A stretch of 64,000 nt of DNA from Paenibacillus nuruki (GCF_001721045.1 NZ_MDER01000046.1:1-64000); one strand, 5' to 3'. Positions 43,786 to 53,268 are shown, counted from the stretch's first letter. Made by a program: numbers and translations. The notes: generated by a model from the letters alone, not told the origin.

Positions 43786-43881
43786 AGATACAATCTATAA
43801 AAGTATAATAGTTTCTTGTTTTCCTTATATATACCAAGAAAATATTATATTATTGATCTGAAAATGAATAGAGAACTCTTC

Positions 43882-43952
43882 AAAAAGTCTAAGATATAGA
43901 AAGTCACTTTTTACGTAAAGAAGTGATATTTTCTATATTAAAGACTTTTTTT
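43882..43952 (+). terminator. Terminator of the dehydrogenase gene
   Basis: Long imperfect hairpin AAAAAGTCT...ATATAGAAA...CACTT / AAGTG...TTTCTATAT...AGACTTTTTTT. Confidence 0.8.
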
Positions 43953-44002
43953 GTTATAGATTGTATCAACACATTTGTATCAATATTCATACATATTATA
44001 TT

Positions 44003-44023
44003 ATTTCAATATATGAAAAATTC
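44003..44023. repeat. 21-bp direct repeat, right copy
   Basis: Exact copy of the sequence at 41400-41420, 2.6 kb away in the same orientation, flanking the secreted-protein/dehydrogenase pair. Confidence 0.7.
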
Positions 44024-44130
44024 ATAATAGAAAAAACCAAATAAGCTCACCCGTGATACTACAAGCAAACAATTTCAACAGAGCACCTGCACGTGTCAAA
44101 AGCTACCCTAATCCATATTTAAAAACAAGC

Positions 44131-44174
44131 AAAAAAACGACCGCTTATCTGTAAGAGATACAGCGGTCGTTTTT
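44131..44174 (-). terminator. Terminator of the SLH-like gene
   Basis: ACGACCGC / GCGGTCGT with an inner TATCT/AGATA pair and A/T runs on both sides. Confidence 0.85.
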
Positions 44175-44281
44175 AAATACACTTTATAACATAAAGAGTA
44201 TGTCTACAAAATCTTATTTAGGCAAAGGTATAAAAAAGAAGTATGTCTAAGCCTAAAATCAACTTAAAACAAAAAAAGTAT

Positions 44282-45676
44282 TTACTTAGAATCTCCATTT
44301 AAATAATTAAAGAATGGGCCATCTACCCAGAATTGATAACGATCGACTTTCACAGAAGGATCAAGTGCTTTGAACCCAGCAGCTACAGTAGCCGATTTGT
44401 CATTAAGAGAGAAGGATTGTACATAATAATTGCCTTGTGTGATTTTATTATTGCTAATCACATCATAATCTTTAAGAGCCGTTTGAGAATAATACAGTGG
44501 TTGCCACCATGAGCTGTAGATCAATCCTTTTTGATCTTCGCTATCTTTTTTAGCATACGCCAGAATGACTTTTTGAAATTTATTTTTGTCAGCTGTATTA
44601 GCAAATTCAAAAGCTAAATCGTATTCTTTAGCATTAGCAATATAGTTACCGTTAGCAATTTGGGAGACATGATAATCTTCTGTCGATTTGGGTTCGCCCC
44701 ATTCTTTCAAATAAATGAAAGCAGACGTTTTTGGTTCGAATTGTACTTTAGCAGAAATACCTTCACTGCGAAGTAAACCGATCAATTGCACAGCATGTTT
44801 GATATCGTCATGACCATAATTAAGTGATAATGAATCAATAAAGTTAGCTTCATAACGGTTATCTTTGACATTGTAACCTGTTACCAAATTTTCTTCTAAC
44901 GCTTTGTTCGCCAGTTCTTGCAGTTCAGGAGCTTGAATAAGGCGAGAAGTGTTATAAGCATCTTGTAATTTGGCATAAATATCATCATCACTGGTGTAAC
45001 CCAGATAGTGTTTATACTGTCCTTTGAACTTTAATACCTGTCCGAGTACAGTTTCGACAAATGTAGCCGACGGAGAAGCGGTATGAGCAGCCTGTACGGA
45101 TGAATAAAGAGACTTAGGTAGCAATCCGCTATCGACAGCGACAGCCAGTTCCTGACCCGCTTGTGTAGATAAGGTAGAAGGTTGAATAGAAAGCTTGGCA
45201 AGAGCTGTTTTTACTTTAGCCGGAGGATATGTATATGCGAGTTCTTTCAGACCAGCCGCTTTGACTGCGAAATAAATAGCCGTGCGCGCATCTAATTTTT
45301 GATTAGGATGAACGGTTGTACCGGAGAGGATATCATTTTCAGACAAAGCAGCTGCTGCGTTGTACCATTTATTACTGGTTGGTACATCTGTAAATTTAGC
45401 TTCAGATTTTTCAGGAGTTAATTGCAAAGCTGTTGCCAAGTCTTGGATATATTGACCACGTGTTACTCCATTATTAACAGAAATCTTGAATTTGGATTGC
45501 AAAAATTGCGAGTATTCCGAAGCGCTAACCTCATGCTGAGCTACAACAGCAGTCGCCGCATCACTGGTACTGCTATACAATACAGGTGAAGCTACAACAG
45601 AGACGGCGAGTGTCCAAGCAATAACAGACTTACGAAGAACAGATTTTTGCAGAAATGCTGTAGAAAATGGTAACAT
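44282..45676 (-). CDS. Secreted protein with SLH-like N-terminal domains
   Basis: A 464-residue exported protein. A long signal region (MLPFSTAFLQKSVLRKSVIA, then WTLAVSVVASPVLYSS) is followed by SLH-like modules (VTRGQYIQDLATALQL, KFTDVPTSNKWYNAAAALSE, NDILSGTTVHPNQKLDARTA). A C-terminal region of about 250 residues (AKLQDAYNTSRLIQAPELQE, GYNVKDNRYEANFIDSLSLN) is not recognised. GGAGGGGA lies 8 bases before the ATG at 45676. Probably wall-associated through the SLH part. Confidence 0.8.
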   Translation of the reverse strand: MLPFSTAFLQKSVLRKSVIAWTLAVSVVASPVLYSSTSDAATAVVAQHEVSASEYSQFLQSKFKISVNNGVTRGQYIQDLATALQLTPEKSEAKFTDVPTSNKWYNAAAALSENDILSGTTVHPNQKLDARTAIYFAVKAAGLKELAYTYPPAKVKTALAKLSIQPSTLSTQAGQELAVAVDSGLLPKSLYSSVQAAHTASPSATFVETVLGQVLKFKGQYKHYLGYTSDDDIYAKLQDAYNTSRLIQAPELQELANKALEENLVTGYNVKDNRYEANFIDSLSLNYGHDDIKHAVQLIGLLRSEGISAKVQFEPKTSAFIYLKEWGEPKSTEDYHVSQIANGNYIANAKEYDLAFEFANTADKNKFQKVILAYAKKDSEDQKGLIYSSWWQPLYYSQTALKDYDVISNNKITQGNYYVQSFSLNDKSATVAAGFKALDPSVKVDRYQFWVDGPFFNYLNGDSK

Positions 45677-45893
45677 TCTTAATCCCCTCCAATTAATTCC
45701 ATAAATCCTATAGGTTTTATGAGAAATATTATTCTGAATCATAATATGGAGGGTACGAACTGTCAATCAAAATAAATGTGATCTCTTAAATAGATAATAG
45801 AGTTGACCGATATTAAAATGATAACGATAAATTTATTTGAAATCATTGTTGATTGATGTAATACCAATACATAAGGTAGAAGGGGAACATAAA

Positions 45894-46007
45894 TTGCTTC
45901 AGGTTATTGATTGTTGGAAACGTGCATGGGCTTATTATGATGATGTAGATAAAAGTATGGATAATCTCTATGAAAGTATAAAGAAATTAGAAATACAAGC
46001 GGAATAA
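45894..46007 (+). CDS. Small protein, 37 residues
   Basis: Short frame MLQVIDCWKRAWAYYDDVDK then SMDNLYESIKKLEIQAE, from a TTG about 7 bases after AGAAGGGGAA. It is amphipathic, helical and acidic. It ends 8 bases before a strong bidirectional terminator, as expected for a real transcribed gene. I do not recognise it. Confidence 0.45.
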   Translation: MLQVIDCWKRAWAYYDDVDKSMDNLYESIKKLEIQAE

Positions 46008-46014
46008 GATATAA

Positions 46015-46083
46015 AACAAAAACTCGCTATTCGATCCGAATCATCTTCTACTCGAAGAATTCAGAAGAAAGCGAGTTTTTGTT
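46015..46083. terminator. Bidirectional terminator before cls
   Basis: Perfect 13-bp stem AACAAAAACTCGC / GCGAGTTTTTGTT with an inner structured loop; serves the small gene and cardiolipin synthase. Confidence 0.85.
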
Positions 46084-46085
46084 AT

Positions 46086-47534
46086 TTATAATATCGGAGA
46101 AAGCAGACGAGCAAACGATTCAAGCATCCGTTGATACAACGGACGATTTTCATAATCAGCCAGTGTAAGAACTTTGCTATCCAGAATATCTTGTAAAAAC
46201 AATTCTTCTAGCTTGGTAGCTGTTTCACTGTCATACACAATCGCATTCACTTCAAAGTTAAGCTTATAACTACGAATATCCATATTGGCTGTACCGACAG
46301 AAGCGATCGTACCGTCGATGACCATTGTTTTGGCGTGAAGAAACCCTTTTTCATACAAATAACAACTGACATTCAACTCTAACAACTCACGTAAATAAGA
46401 GTAAGAAGCCCAGTAGACCATTTGATGATCTGGTTTTTTGGGAATCATTAGATGCACTTGCACACCTGAGAGCATGGCTGCTTTGAGCGCAGTAACCATA
46501 CTTTCATCCGGTATAAAATAAGGTGTCTGGATCATAATGCTTTTTTTCGCTTCATAGATCATTTTGATATATGAATATTTAATCGTCTCCAAGCTACTAT
46601 CCGGGCCACTGGATACAATTTGCATCCCGATATTACCCGTAAAAGGCTTGGTTACAGCAAACAACGAATAGTCTTCAGACATCGGTGTATTTAATGCCAG
46701 ATGCCAATCTCGCAAAAAGTGAGTCTGCATTTGCAAAATCGAGGAGCCTTCCACACGTAAATGAGTGTCACGCCAGTAACCAAATCGTTTTACTTTACCC
46801 AAGTACTCATCGCCTACATTAAAGCCACCAATATAACCACAATCCCCATCAATAATAACCAATTTGCGGTGATTACGATAATTGAGTTTGAAGTTTACTT
46901 TAGGAATACTGGGTGGGAAAAAGGCAGCGGCATGACCACCGGCTTCACGAAGCTCACGGATAAACTTTTTGTTTACTTTTGAACTACCCCACGCATCATA
47001 AATTAGACGTACAGTAACCCCTTCACGAGCTTTGGCAGTTAGGGCATCAATCAGCTTACGACCCAATTCGTCACGCTGAATAATATAATACTGAATATGA
47101 ATATATTGTTTGGCATTCGCAATATCTTCAAATAAAGCGTCAAACTTTTCATTACCATCAGCAAAAATGCGAACCGTATTATCTTGCGTGTATAACGCAT
47201 AATTACTGATCAAGTTCATATGCACAAGCTCATGATAACGACCGATCGAAGGATCATTGAACGAGAAACTTCTAGAGTGAAATTCCTGACGCTGATCTTC
47301 AACAACCGATTCGATAATAGATCTGAATTCTTTACGCAATCTGAATTTTTTGACCCGACTCAAATTCTGACCAAAAAATAAATAGACCATAAACCCAACG
47401 ACCGGTAAAAAGACCAGTATCATTAGCCATGCCCATGTAGCTCCAATATTGCGCCTTTCCATAAACACAATAAAAAGAGCGAAAAAGATATTAATCGCGA
47501 TAAAAATCCAGGAAAGATGCGATAAAATAGACAT
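46086..47534 (-). CDS. cls: Cardiolipin synthase
   Basis: A 482-residue membrane enzyme of the phospholipase D superfamily that joins two phosphatidylglycerols to cardiolipin. Two N-terminal helices (residues about 5-55) precede two HKD motifs: NHRKLVIIDGDCGYIGG with His222, and LHAKTMVIDGTIASVG with His399. Length and layout match Bacillus ClsA. AGGTGGG lies before the ATG. Together with mprF 11 kb away it modifies membrane charge. Confidence 0.93.
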   Translation of the reverse strand: MSILSHLSWIFIAINIFFALFIVFMERRNIGATWAWLMILVFLPVVGFMVYLFFGQNLSRVKKFRLRKEFRSIIESVVEDQRQEFHSRSFSFNDPSIGRYHELVHMNLISNYALYTQDNTVRIFADGNEKFDALFEDIANAKQYIHIQYYIIQRDELGRKLIDALTAKAREGVTVRLIYDAWGSSKVNKKFIRELREAGGHAAAFFPPSIPKVNFKLNYRNHRKLVIIDGDCGYIGGFNVGDEYLGKVKRFGYWRDTHLRVEGSSILQMQTHFLRDWHLALNTPMSEDYSLFAVTKPFTGNIGMQIVSSGPDSSLETIKYSYIKMIYEAKKSIMIQTPYFIPDESMVTALKAAMLSGVQVHLMIPKKPDHQMVYWASYSYLRELLELNVSCYLYEKGFLHAKTMVIDGTIASVGTANMDIRSYKLNFEVNAIVYDSETATKLEELFLQDILDSKVLTLADYENRPLYQRMLESFARLLSPIL

Positions 47535-47615
47535 TCACCGTTTCCCACCTTAGATATGTAATAGAGTTCACCATTCAGCATACCAAAAAATAAGATATTA
47601 CACACTATAAAAAGA

Positions 47616-47660
47616 ACAACTGCCTACAAAAGCTGTTGATCCAGCTCCATAGGCAGTTGT
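47616..47660 (-). terminator. Terminator of the MFS gene
   Basis: ACAACTGCCTA / TAGGCAGTTGT with an inner AGCTG/CAGCT stem. Confidence 0.75.
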
Positions 47661-47688
47661 TATGTGATCTGATCTTATTATAAATAAA

Positions 47689-49038
47689 CTAAATTTTGAT
47701 ATGATGATCGGCAGGTTCCGCAGGTTTGCTACGCATATACCAGATCAACATAATGAAAGACAATACTGTCATCGTTAACAAAACAACATAATTCATACGA
47801 TAGATGCCTGAAGCCGATTCAAATGGATTACGTGCGATCAATAATCCGAAAACAGCAGTAGCTGTAGCACCACCGAAAAATTGTGTTAACTGAAATACGC
47901 CTACACCTGAAGACAATTGCTTGCGTGGAAGCATACGAGATACTTCATTTTGCAAAGATGCACCTACAGCTGAGAACGAAGAAGCCAGTAGCATGTAAGC
48001 AACCATTAAGATATAAGGAGAGAACGTTAAGAAGCCGATTAACCCAGCAAATGTCACGACCATAATAATATAACCGATAAAGGATAAACGATAATTACCA
48101 TACTGATCGATCCATCGACCGATAATAGGGGTCATAATCGCTGACAAAATAGCACCCGGGAATATCATTAATCCACTAAAAGAAGCAGATTGACCAAATA
48201 CTTGATTAAGCACTAATGGAATAAGGAACACCATTCCTAAGTTAATGGCAAAACAGCAAAACGACATAAACAACATTTTACGATAAGCAGTATTGCGGAA
48301 TAGCTCTGGTAAAATAAATGGATTGGAAGATCGACGTAAATGAAAGACCAATACAATAAAAGCAACAATAGCTATTAATAGATTGACCCACGATAAGCGA
48401 CCAATACTTAACAGTAGAGATGGAATAACGATGACTAGTAATCCTGCACCGACAATATCGAACTTCTGATCCTTTTTAAAAGAAAACTCTTTTTCAGAAG
48501 GAAGCATTTTCCAATACGCAGGAACAAGTAATACAATCAAGCCAGTGACCAAAAATAAAGAATTCCAACCTAAGCTATCTGTTAAAATCCCACCGAGTAC
48601 AGGGCCGATACCAAAAGCAAGCGAACCACCAGCTGCAATCAATGAAATCGATTTGCCACGTCGATCATTTGGAACATAACGGGTAGCAAGTACTAATCCT
48701 AATCCTTGCATAGGCCCTGCACCTGCTGCTTGTAAAATACGAGCCAACATAGCCATAGGGAAATTATTCGCTGTAAATCCGATCACACATGAAGCGACCA
48801 ATAACAATATTCCAACCATTAATAATTTACGAACAGGATACCAATCAGACAACCGACTGAAAATAACAACCGATAACGCAAAGACTATCGAATATCCTGA
48901 AATTAGCCATGAACCTAGAGAAGAGCTAATATGTAAATCAGCAAGAATACGCGGTAAAGAAACGTTGAACATCGTTGTGTTCATAACAACTAGAAATATG
49001 CCAGCTGCCCACAACGGAATGACTACTTTATCTCTCAT
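47689..49038 (-). CDS. MFS drug exporter of the DHA2 / EmrB-TetA(L) type
   Basis: A 449-residue major facilitator protein with about 14 predicted helices. Family signatures are WAAGIFLVVMNTTMFNVSLP (helix 1, 'motif D'), SRLSDWYPVRKLL (motif A), and FGIGPVLGGILTDSLGWNSL (antiporter motif C, GxxxGPxxGG). It exports an unknown drug or metabolite in exchange for protons. A weak AGGATGGG site precedes the ATG. It is divergent from the FNR-like gene across about 300 bases. No local regulator is seen. Confidence 0.87.
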   Translation of the reverse strand: MRDKVVIPLWAAGIFLVVMNTTMFNVSLPRILADLHISSSLGSWLISGYSIVFALSVVIFSRLSDWYPVRKLLMVGILLLVASCVIGFTANNFPMAMLARILQAAGAGPMQGLGLVLATRYVPNDRRGKSISLIAAGGSLAFGIGPVLGGILTDSLGWNSLFLVTGLIVLLVPAYWKMLPSEKEFSFKKDQKFDIVGAGLLVIVIPSLLLSIGRLSWVNLLIAIVAFIVLVFHLRRSSNPFILPELFRNTAYRKMLFMSFCCFAINLGMVFLIPLVLNQVFGQSASFSGLMIFPGAILSAIMTPIIGRWIDQYGNYRLSFIGYIIMVVTFAGLIGFLTFSPYILMVAYMLLASSFSAVGASLQNEVSRMLPRKQLSSGVGVFQLTQFFGGATATAVFGLLIARNPFESASGIYRMNYVVLLTMTVLSFIMLIWYMRSKPAEPADHHIKI

Positions 49039-49255
49039 TCACTAACCCATCCTATCTGTAATCTACTTCTTTATACTTACATACTTACTAGACTATAGCT
49101 GAATATTTTTGATATGGCAAAATGGATATAATCGATAGCTTTTATTTTAACCGCTTACAATTCGGTTAACCACCGAAATCTATGCTATTTAGTATTTAAA
49201 AAAAGAGAATATAAAATATAAGTATAATAAAATGTAACTTATTTTGGAGAACATG

Positions 49256-49284
49256 TTGAAACGCTTGGTATTCTAATCTATAAT
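49256..49284 (+). promoter_or_regulatory. Sigma-A promoter of the FNR-like gene
   Basis: TTGAAA (49256-49261), 17-base spacer, TATAAT (49279-49284). The -10 overlaps the Fur box. Confidence 0.85.
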
Positions 49285-49298
49285 GATAATCATTATCA
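49284..49298 (+). promoter_or_regulatory. Fur box
   Basis: TGATAATCATTATCA, an exact 7-1-7 Fur box, overlapping the -10 and start point. It predicts repression by Fur when iron is plentiful. Confidence 0.92.
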
Positions 49299-49344
49299 AT
49301 TAAACAAGATAATGAATACATGATTGGATTGGAGAGTGACTATA

Positions 49345-50400
49345 TTGAACCAAGAACTAGAATTGTATGATGTTACGATTATCGGCGGCGGACCCGCAGG
49401 ATTATATAGTGCTTTTTATAGTGGTATGAGAGATATGAAGACCAAAATTATCGAATACAATCCGCAATTAGGCGGAAAAATTTTGATTTATCCTGAGAAA
49501 ATGATTTGGGATGTAGGTGGATTGCCGCCGCTAAGTGGAGCTCAATTAATCGAAAACTTGATCCAACAAGCAATGACGTTTGAACCTACTGTAGTGTTAA
49601 ATCAGAAAATAGCAGATATTGAACGCTTAGAAGATGGCAATTGGTTACTGACTGCGGCAACAGGAGAACAACATTATAGTCAAACGATTATTTTGGCGAT
49701 GGGACATGGTATTCCAACGATGCGTAAGTTAGAAATTGAAGGTGCAGATCGTTATGAAGTGACCAATCTTCATTATACCGTGCAAGAGCTTAATATATTT
49801 TCGGGTAAACATGTAGTCATTTCAGGTGGTGGAGATTCTGCTGTTGATTGGGCAAATGCGTTACAACCCATTGCTGAAAGTCTAACGGTGGTACATCGTC
49901 GTCATGAATTTGGTGGACATGAGAAAAGTGTAGCGATGATGAAAGAAACGTGTAAAGAAGTATTAACACCATACGGCTTAACGGCTGTACAAAGTCACAA
50001 TGGAACACAGATTGATGAGATTACAATCACACATATGGATACAGGAGAAGTTCGTCAATTGCCTGTGGATGCCGTAATCGTTAATCATGGAATGATCGGT
50101 GATCTGAGTCCGCTACTTCGTTGGGGGATCGAAGTGAATGAAAATGGCCGCCCCATTATTGATGAGAAACGCCAGACGACACAGCCGGGCATTTTCACAG
50201 CAGGCGACTTAATTGAATATACGAATAAACTATACTTAATCGCAGGCACATTTGTAGAAGGTGCTGCTGCTGTTAATAGTGCCAAAAAATACTTAGAACC
50301 TGAAGCCTACCAACAAGCTTATGTATCTTCACATAACAAAAAATTTGCAGAAAAAAATAAAATGCTCGAATCTAAAGTATCGGTTCATGCAAGTGTATAG
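49345..50400 (+). CDS. Ferredoxin/flavodoxin-NADP+ reductase-like flavoprotein
   Basis: A 351-residue thioredoxin-reductase-like FAD/NADPH enzyme of the Bacillus YumC/YcgT type. FAD motif VTIIGGGPAGLYSAFYSGMR at the N-terminus; NADPH motif VVISGGGDSAVDWANAL near 165; FTAGD at the C-terminal side. No CxxC redox pair, so it is not a thioredoxin reductase. A TTG at 49345 follows GGAGAGTGA. The Fur box suggests YcgT-like use: supplying electrons under iron limitation, for example to haem- or siderophore-processing enzymes. Confidence 0.87.
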   Translation: MNQELELYDVTIIGGGPAGLYSAFYSGMRDMKTKIIEYNPQLGGKILIYPEKMIWDVGGLPPLSGAQLIENLIQQAMTFEPTVVLNQKIADIERLEDGNWLLTAATGEQHYSQTIILAMGHGIPTMRKLEIEGADRYEVTNLHYTVQELNIFSGKHVVISGGGDSAVDWANALQPIAESLTVVHRRHEFGGHEKSVAMMKETCKEVLTPYGLTAVQSHNGTQIDEITITHMDTGEVRQLPVDAVIVNHGMIGDLSPLLRWGIEVNENGRPIIDEKRQTTQPGIFTAGDLIEYTNKLYLIAGTFVEGAAAVNSAKKYLEPEAYQQAYVSSHNKKFAEKNKMLESKVSVHASV

Positions 50401-50454
50401 TTGAAAAATGGTCTAGTTAAGCGAAGAAAAGGGAATAAAAACTCACTATTTGTC

Positions 50455-50486
50455 AAAAGACTGAAGCGAAAGCTTTAGTCTTTTTT
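50455..50486 (+). terminator. Terminator of the FNR-like gene
   Basis: AAAAGACTGAAGC / GCTTTAGTC hairpin with a T6 tail. Confidence 0.85.
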
Positions 50487-50558
50487 GCAGTTAATTGTCC
50501 AAGCATATGATGATCCGAAGATAAATCTGATTCCTATAAATCTTATTTTAATTTTAAG

Positions 50559-50588
50559 TTGTTAAAGCGCTTAAACTTCTGGTATATT
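50559..50588 (+). promoter_or_regulatory. Promoter with embedded CRE-like site, response regulator gene
   Basis: TTGTTA (50559-50564), 18-base spacer, TATATT (50583-50588). TGTTAAAGCGCTTAAAC (50560-50576) in the spacer resembles a CcpA site, suggesting catabolite repression. Confidence 0.45.
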
Positions 50589-50630
50589 ATGGATATGAAT
50601 ATAGATCTTATATCTGAGGAGGATACATAC

Positions 50631-51950
50631 TTGTATAACATTCTGATGATAGATGATGACTGGTTAACGACTGAAAAGTTAAGTCAACTGTTATGGCACG
50701 CCGGGTTAAATATGTCTCATATTTTCTCAGCACATACATTTGCGCAAGGATTGGATTATATTCGTGAATATGAGATTGATCTGTTAATCACAGATATTGA
50801 AGTGGCAGGCTTAAATGGAATTGATTATATGCAACAGATTAAAATGATCAAACCGTCGATTGAGATAATAGTTGTCTCTGCAAATAATACATTTGAAAAT
50901 GCGCAGACAGCTATTCGCTTAGGCGTTAAAAATTATCTGATCAAACCGCTTCATCAAGAACAATTTTTGGATTCGGTACGCGAAGTATTACTGCATTTAA
51001 ATATTACTAGACCTGCTATTGAAAAAGTGAGTGTACCGCAGTGTAATCATTTTCAAATGAAACGACATACGATGCAAAACCATTTAAAATTAAATCAATT
51101 ACTTGCTCCACAGCCTCATCTACCGTCAGATGATTCGTTATATCAATCGTTAGGCTTATATGGTCCTTATTATGCAATGCTCAAAATTCGTTATCAGCCA
51201 CTGACTTCAAGGCAGATAGATCTTACATTAGAAGATCAACATTTGCTCAATTATGCAGTGATGAATATAGCGGTAGAAATCGTGCATGATCAGTGGAATA
51301 GTATTACTTTTGAAACAGACGATTGTGAGATCAATATTATTATTCAATGGGATGAAGCTTCTTACAATCAAGGTTGGAATGATAAGATTCGTCAGTTGAA
51401 TCAATTGGGACAGCTACTCCATACTCATATCGATCAGTATCTTCATATACCAAATGTGATTGGGATCAGTCAGATTTTGAAAGGGTATTCATTTATTAAG
51501 CAGCTCAACGTACAAGCGAACCGAGCAGTACTATGGCATACCAAGTATCCAGATCACTATGTCTTCTATTATGGAAATATACACTGGAAAAGCGATGAAC
51601 TTGAAGAACACCAATCCAAAAATCCATACAATCTCATCGTATCTCAAGTGAAAGAATATATCGAAAAGTATTACGGGCAAAAAGGATTAACCATTCATGA
51701 TGTAGCTAAAAAGAATCATGTGAGTCCTAACTATTTGAGCTATTTATTCAAAAAAGATACCGGGTTTAATCTATGGGAGTATGTGATTAAGTTACGTATG
51801 GAAGAAAGTCGCAATTTACTGCTTCAAACTGATCTACGCCGTTATGAAGTCGCAGAAAAAGTAGGATATGAATCTCCAGAACATTTTAGTAAAATCTTCA
51901 AAAAATATTATGGAATCAGTCCAAGTGAGTTCAAACAACTTCAAGCTTAA
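50631..51950 (+). CDS. AraC-type response regulator (YesN family)
   Basis: A 439-residue two-component regulator. Receiver domain at 1-120: acidic pair Asp9/Asp10, phosphoacceptor Asp55 in LLITDIE, Lys105 in NYLIKPL. A middle region of about 200 residues is not recognised. The C-terminal about 100 residues are two AraC helix-turn-helices (GLTIHDVAKKNHVSPNYLSY, VAEKVGYESPEHFSKIFKKY). The TTG at 50631 is 8 bases after GAGGAGG and starts the receiver directly. Usual partners are YesM-type kinases with sugar ABC genes; none is adjacent, so it is an orphan here. Confidence 0.88.
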   Translation: MYNILMIDDDWLTTEKLSQLLWHAGLNMSHIFSAHTFAQGLDYIREYEIDLLITDIEVAGLNGIDYMQQIKMIKPSIEIIVVSANNTFENAQTAIRLGVKNYLIKPLHQEQFLDSVREVLLHLNITRPAIEKVSVPQCNHFQMKRHTMQNHLKLNQLLAPQPHLPSDDSLYQSLGLYGPYYAMLKIRYQPLTSRQIDLTLEDQHLLNYAVMNIAVEIVHDQWNSITFETDDCEINIIIQWDEASYNQGWNDKIRQLNQLGQLLHTHIDQYLHIPNVIGISQILKGYSFIKQLNVQANRAVLWHTKYPDHYVFYYGNIHWKSDELEEHQSKNPYNLIVSQVKEYIEKYYGQKGLTIHDVAKKNHVSPNYLSYLFKKDTGFNLWEYVIKLRMEESRNLLLQTDLRRYEVAEKVGYESPEHFSKIFKKYYGISPSEFKQLQA

Positions 51951-52056
51951 CAAATAATCATAACCAAGTTAACAAGTAAGGATAATTGGCAAAGGCATGT
52001 AGACCTGTTATGATTTGTAGTATTGATTAGCAAAATATAACAGGAAGCAGGAATCC

Positions 52057-53268
52057 ATGATGACCTACAGCTATGTTTCTCATTTGGAATGTCCGGTATG
52101 TGAAAAAACCTATGATGTCAGTACGATACAACAATTGTGCACATGTGGTTCACCATTATTGGTGCGTTATGATCTTGATCTCGTTCGCAATGAAGTGAAG
52201 CGATCATCTATTCGAGAACGTAATCATGATCTCTGGCGTTATCATGAATTGTTACCTGTACAGCACGAAGATCATGTGGTCACATTAGGGGAAGGAATGA
52301 CTCCTTTATTACCTATGCCTGAATTGGGTCAATCGTATGGATTGAATCATTTATATATGAAAGATGAAAGTCTGATTCCGACAGGAAGCTTCAAAGCTAG
52401 AGGAGCCGCTGTCGGTATCTCCAAAGCTAAGGAATTAGGCGTACAGCACTTTGCGATGCCAACCAATGGTAATGCAGGAGCTGCATGGGCGCTGTATGCG
52501 GCTCGGGCAGGCATCAAAGCGACGATAGTCATGCCTCAAGATGCACCGTCTATTACTCGAACAGAAGTGGCTTTATCAGGTGCAGAATTGTATTTAGTAA
52601 ATGGGTTGATTAGTGATGCAGGTAAAATGGTCGCTGAAAAAGTAACGCATGATCATATTTACGATGCTTCTACGCTCAAAGAACCTTATCGGATCGAAGG
52701 CAAAAAAACGATGGGATTTGAAATTGCAGAGCAATTGGGCTGGGCGATGCCCGATGTTATTTTGTATCCAACCGGTGGTGGTGTAGGGTTGATCGGTATT
52801 TACAAAGCGTTGCAAGAGCTGAAAGAGATCGGTTGGTTAGCAGGGAAGTTTCCACGCTTAGTCGCTGTTCAAGCCGAAGGATGTGCTCCTATTGTAAAAG
52901 CGTGGGAAGAGAAGAAAGAGCGCTCTGAATTCTGGGAGCAATCGACCACCGTTGCTTTTGGTATTAATGTTCCCAAAGCACTTGGAGATTTTCTAGTATT
53001 GCGTGCGTTATATGAGACAGACGGTATGGCGATAGCAATCTCCGATCAAGAGCTATTGGAAGAGCAAAAACATATTGCTGAACGTGAAGGTACATTTGTT
53101 TGTCCAGAAGGAGCAGCCACTTTTGCAGCAGCGAAGCGATTGGCTGCTGAGGGCTGGATAGGAAGCGATGAATCGGTGGTTGTTTTAAATACAGGTGCAG
53201 GTATTAAATATCCGGATACAGCACAGATTGAAGTTCCTTTATTAGAAATTGGCGAATCTATTATATAA
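52057..53268 (+). CDS. thrC: Threonine synthase
   Basis: A 403-residue PLP enzyme that converts O-phosphohomoserine to threonine. An N-terminal zinc-ribbon-like cluster (Cys12, Cys15, Cys28, Cys30) is followed by the fold-type II core with PLP lysine Lys113 in GSFKARG, PTNGNAGAAWALYA, and the phosphate loop TGGGVGLIG. The zinc ribbon is seen in the ThrC branch that carries an N-terminal CxxC. It stands alone, outside a hom-thrCB operon, so it may be a second copy. A related PLP ammonia-lyase cannot be excluded. Confidence 0.85.
   Translation: MMTYSYVSHLECPVCEKTYDVSTIQQLCTCGSPLLVRYDLDLVRNEVKRSSIRERNHDLWRYHELLPVQHEDHVVTLGEGMTPLLPMPELGQSYGLNHLYMKDESLIPTGSFKARGAAVGISKAKELGVQHFAMPTNGNAGAAWALYAARAGIKATIVMPQDAPSITRTEVALSGAELYLVNGLISDAGKMVAEKVTHDHIYDASTLKEPYRIEGKKTMGFEIAEQLGWAMPDVILYPTGGGVGLIGIYKALQELKEIGWLAGKFPRLVAVQAEGCAPIVKAWEEKKERSEFWEQSTTVAFGINVPKALGDFLVLRALYETDGMAIAISDQELLEEQKHIAEREGTFVCPEGAATFAAAKRLAAEGWIGSDESVVVLNTGAGIKYPDTAQIEVPLLEIGESII

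Larger units (their letters stand above)
43786..44281. other. Intergenic region with two terminators and a direct repeat
   Basis: Noncoding stretch between convergent genes. It holds the dehydrogenase terminator, the right copy of the 21-bp repeat and the terminator of the SLH-like gene. I see no gene. Confidence 0.6.
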
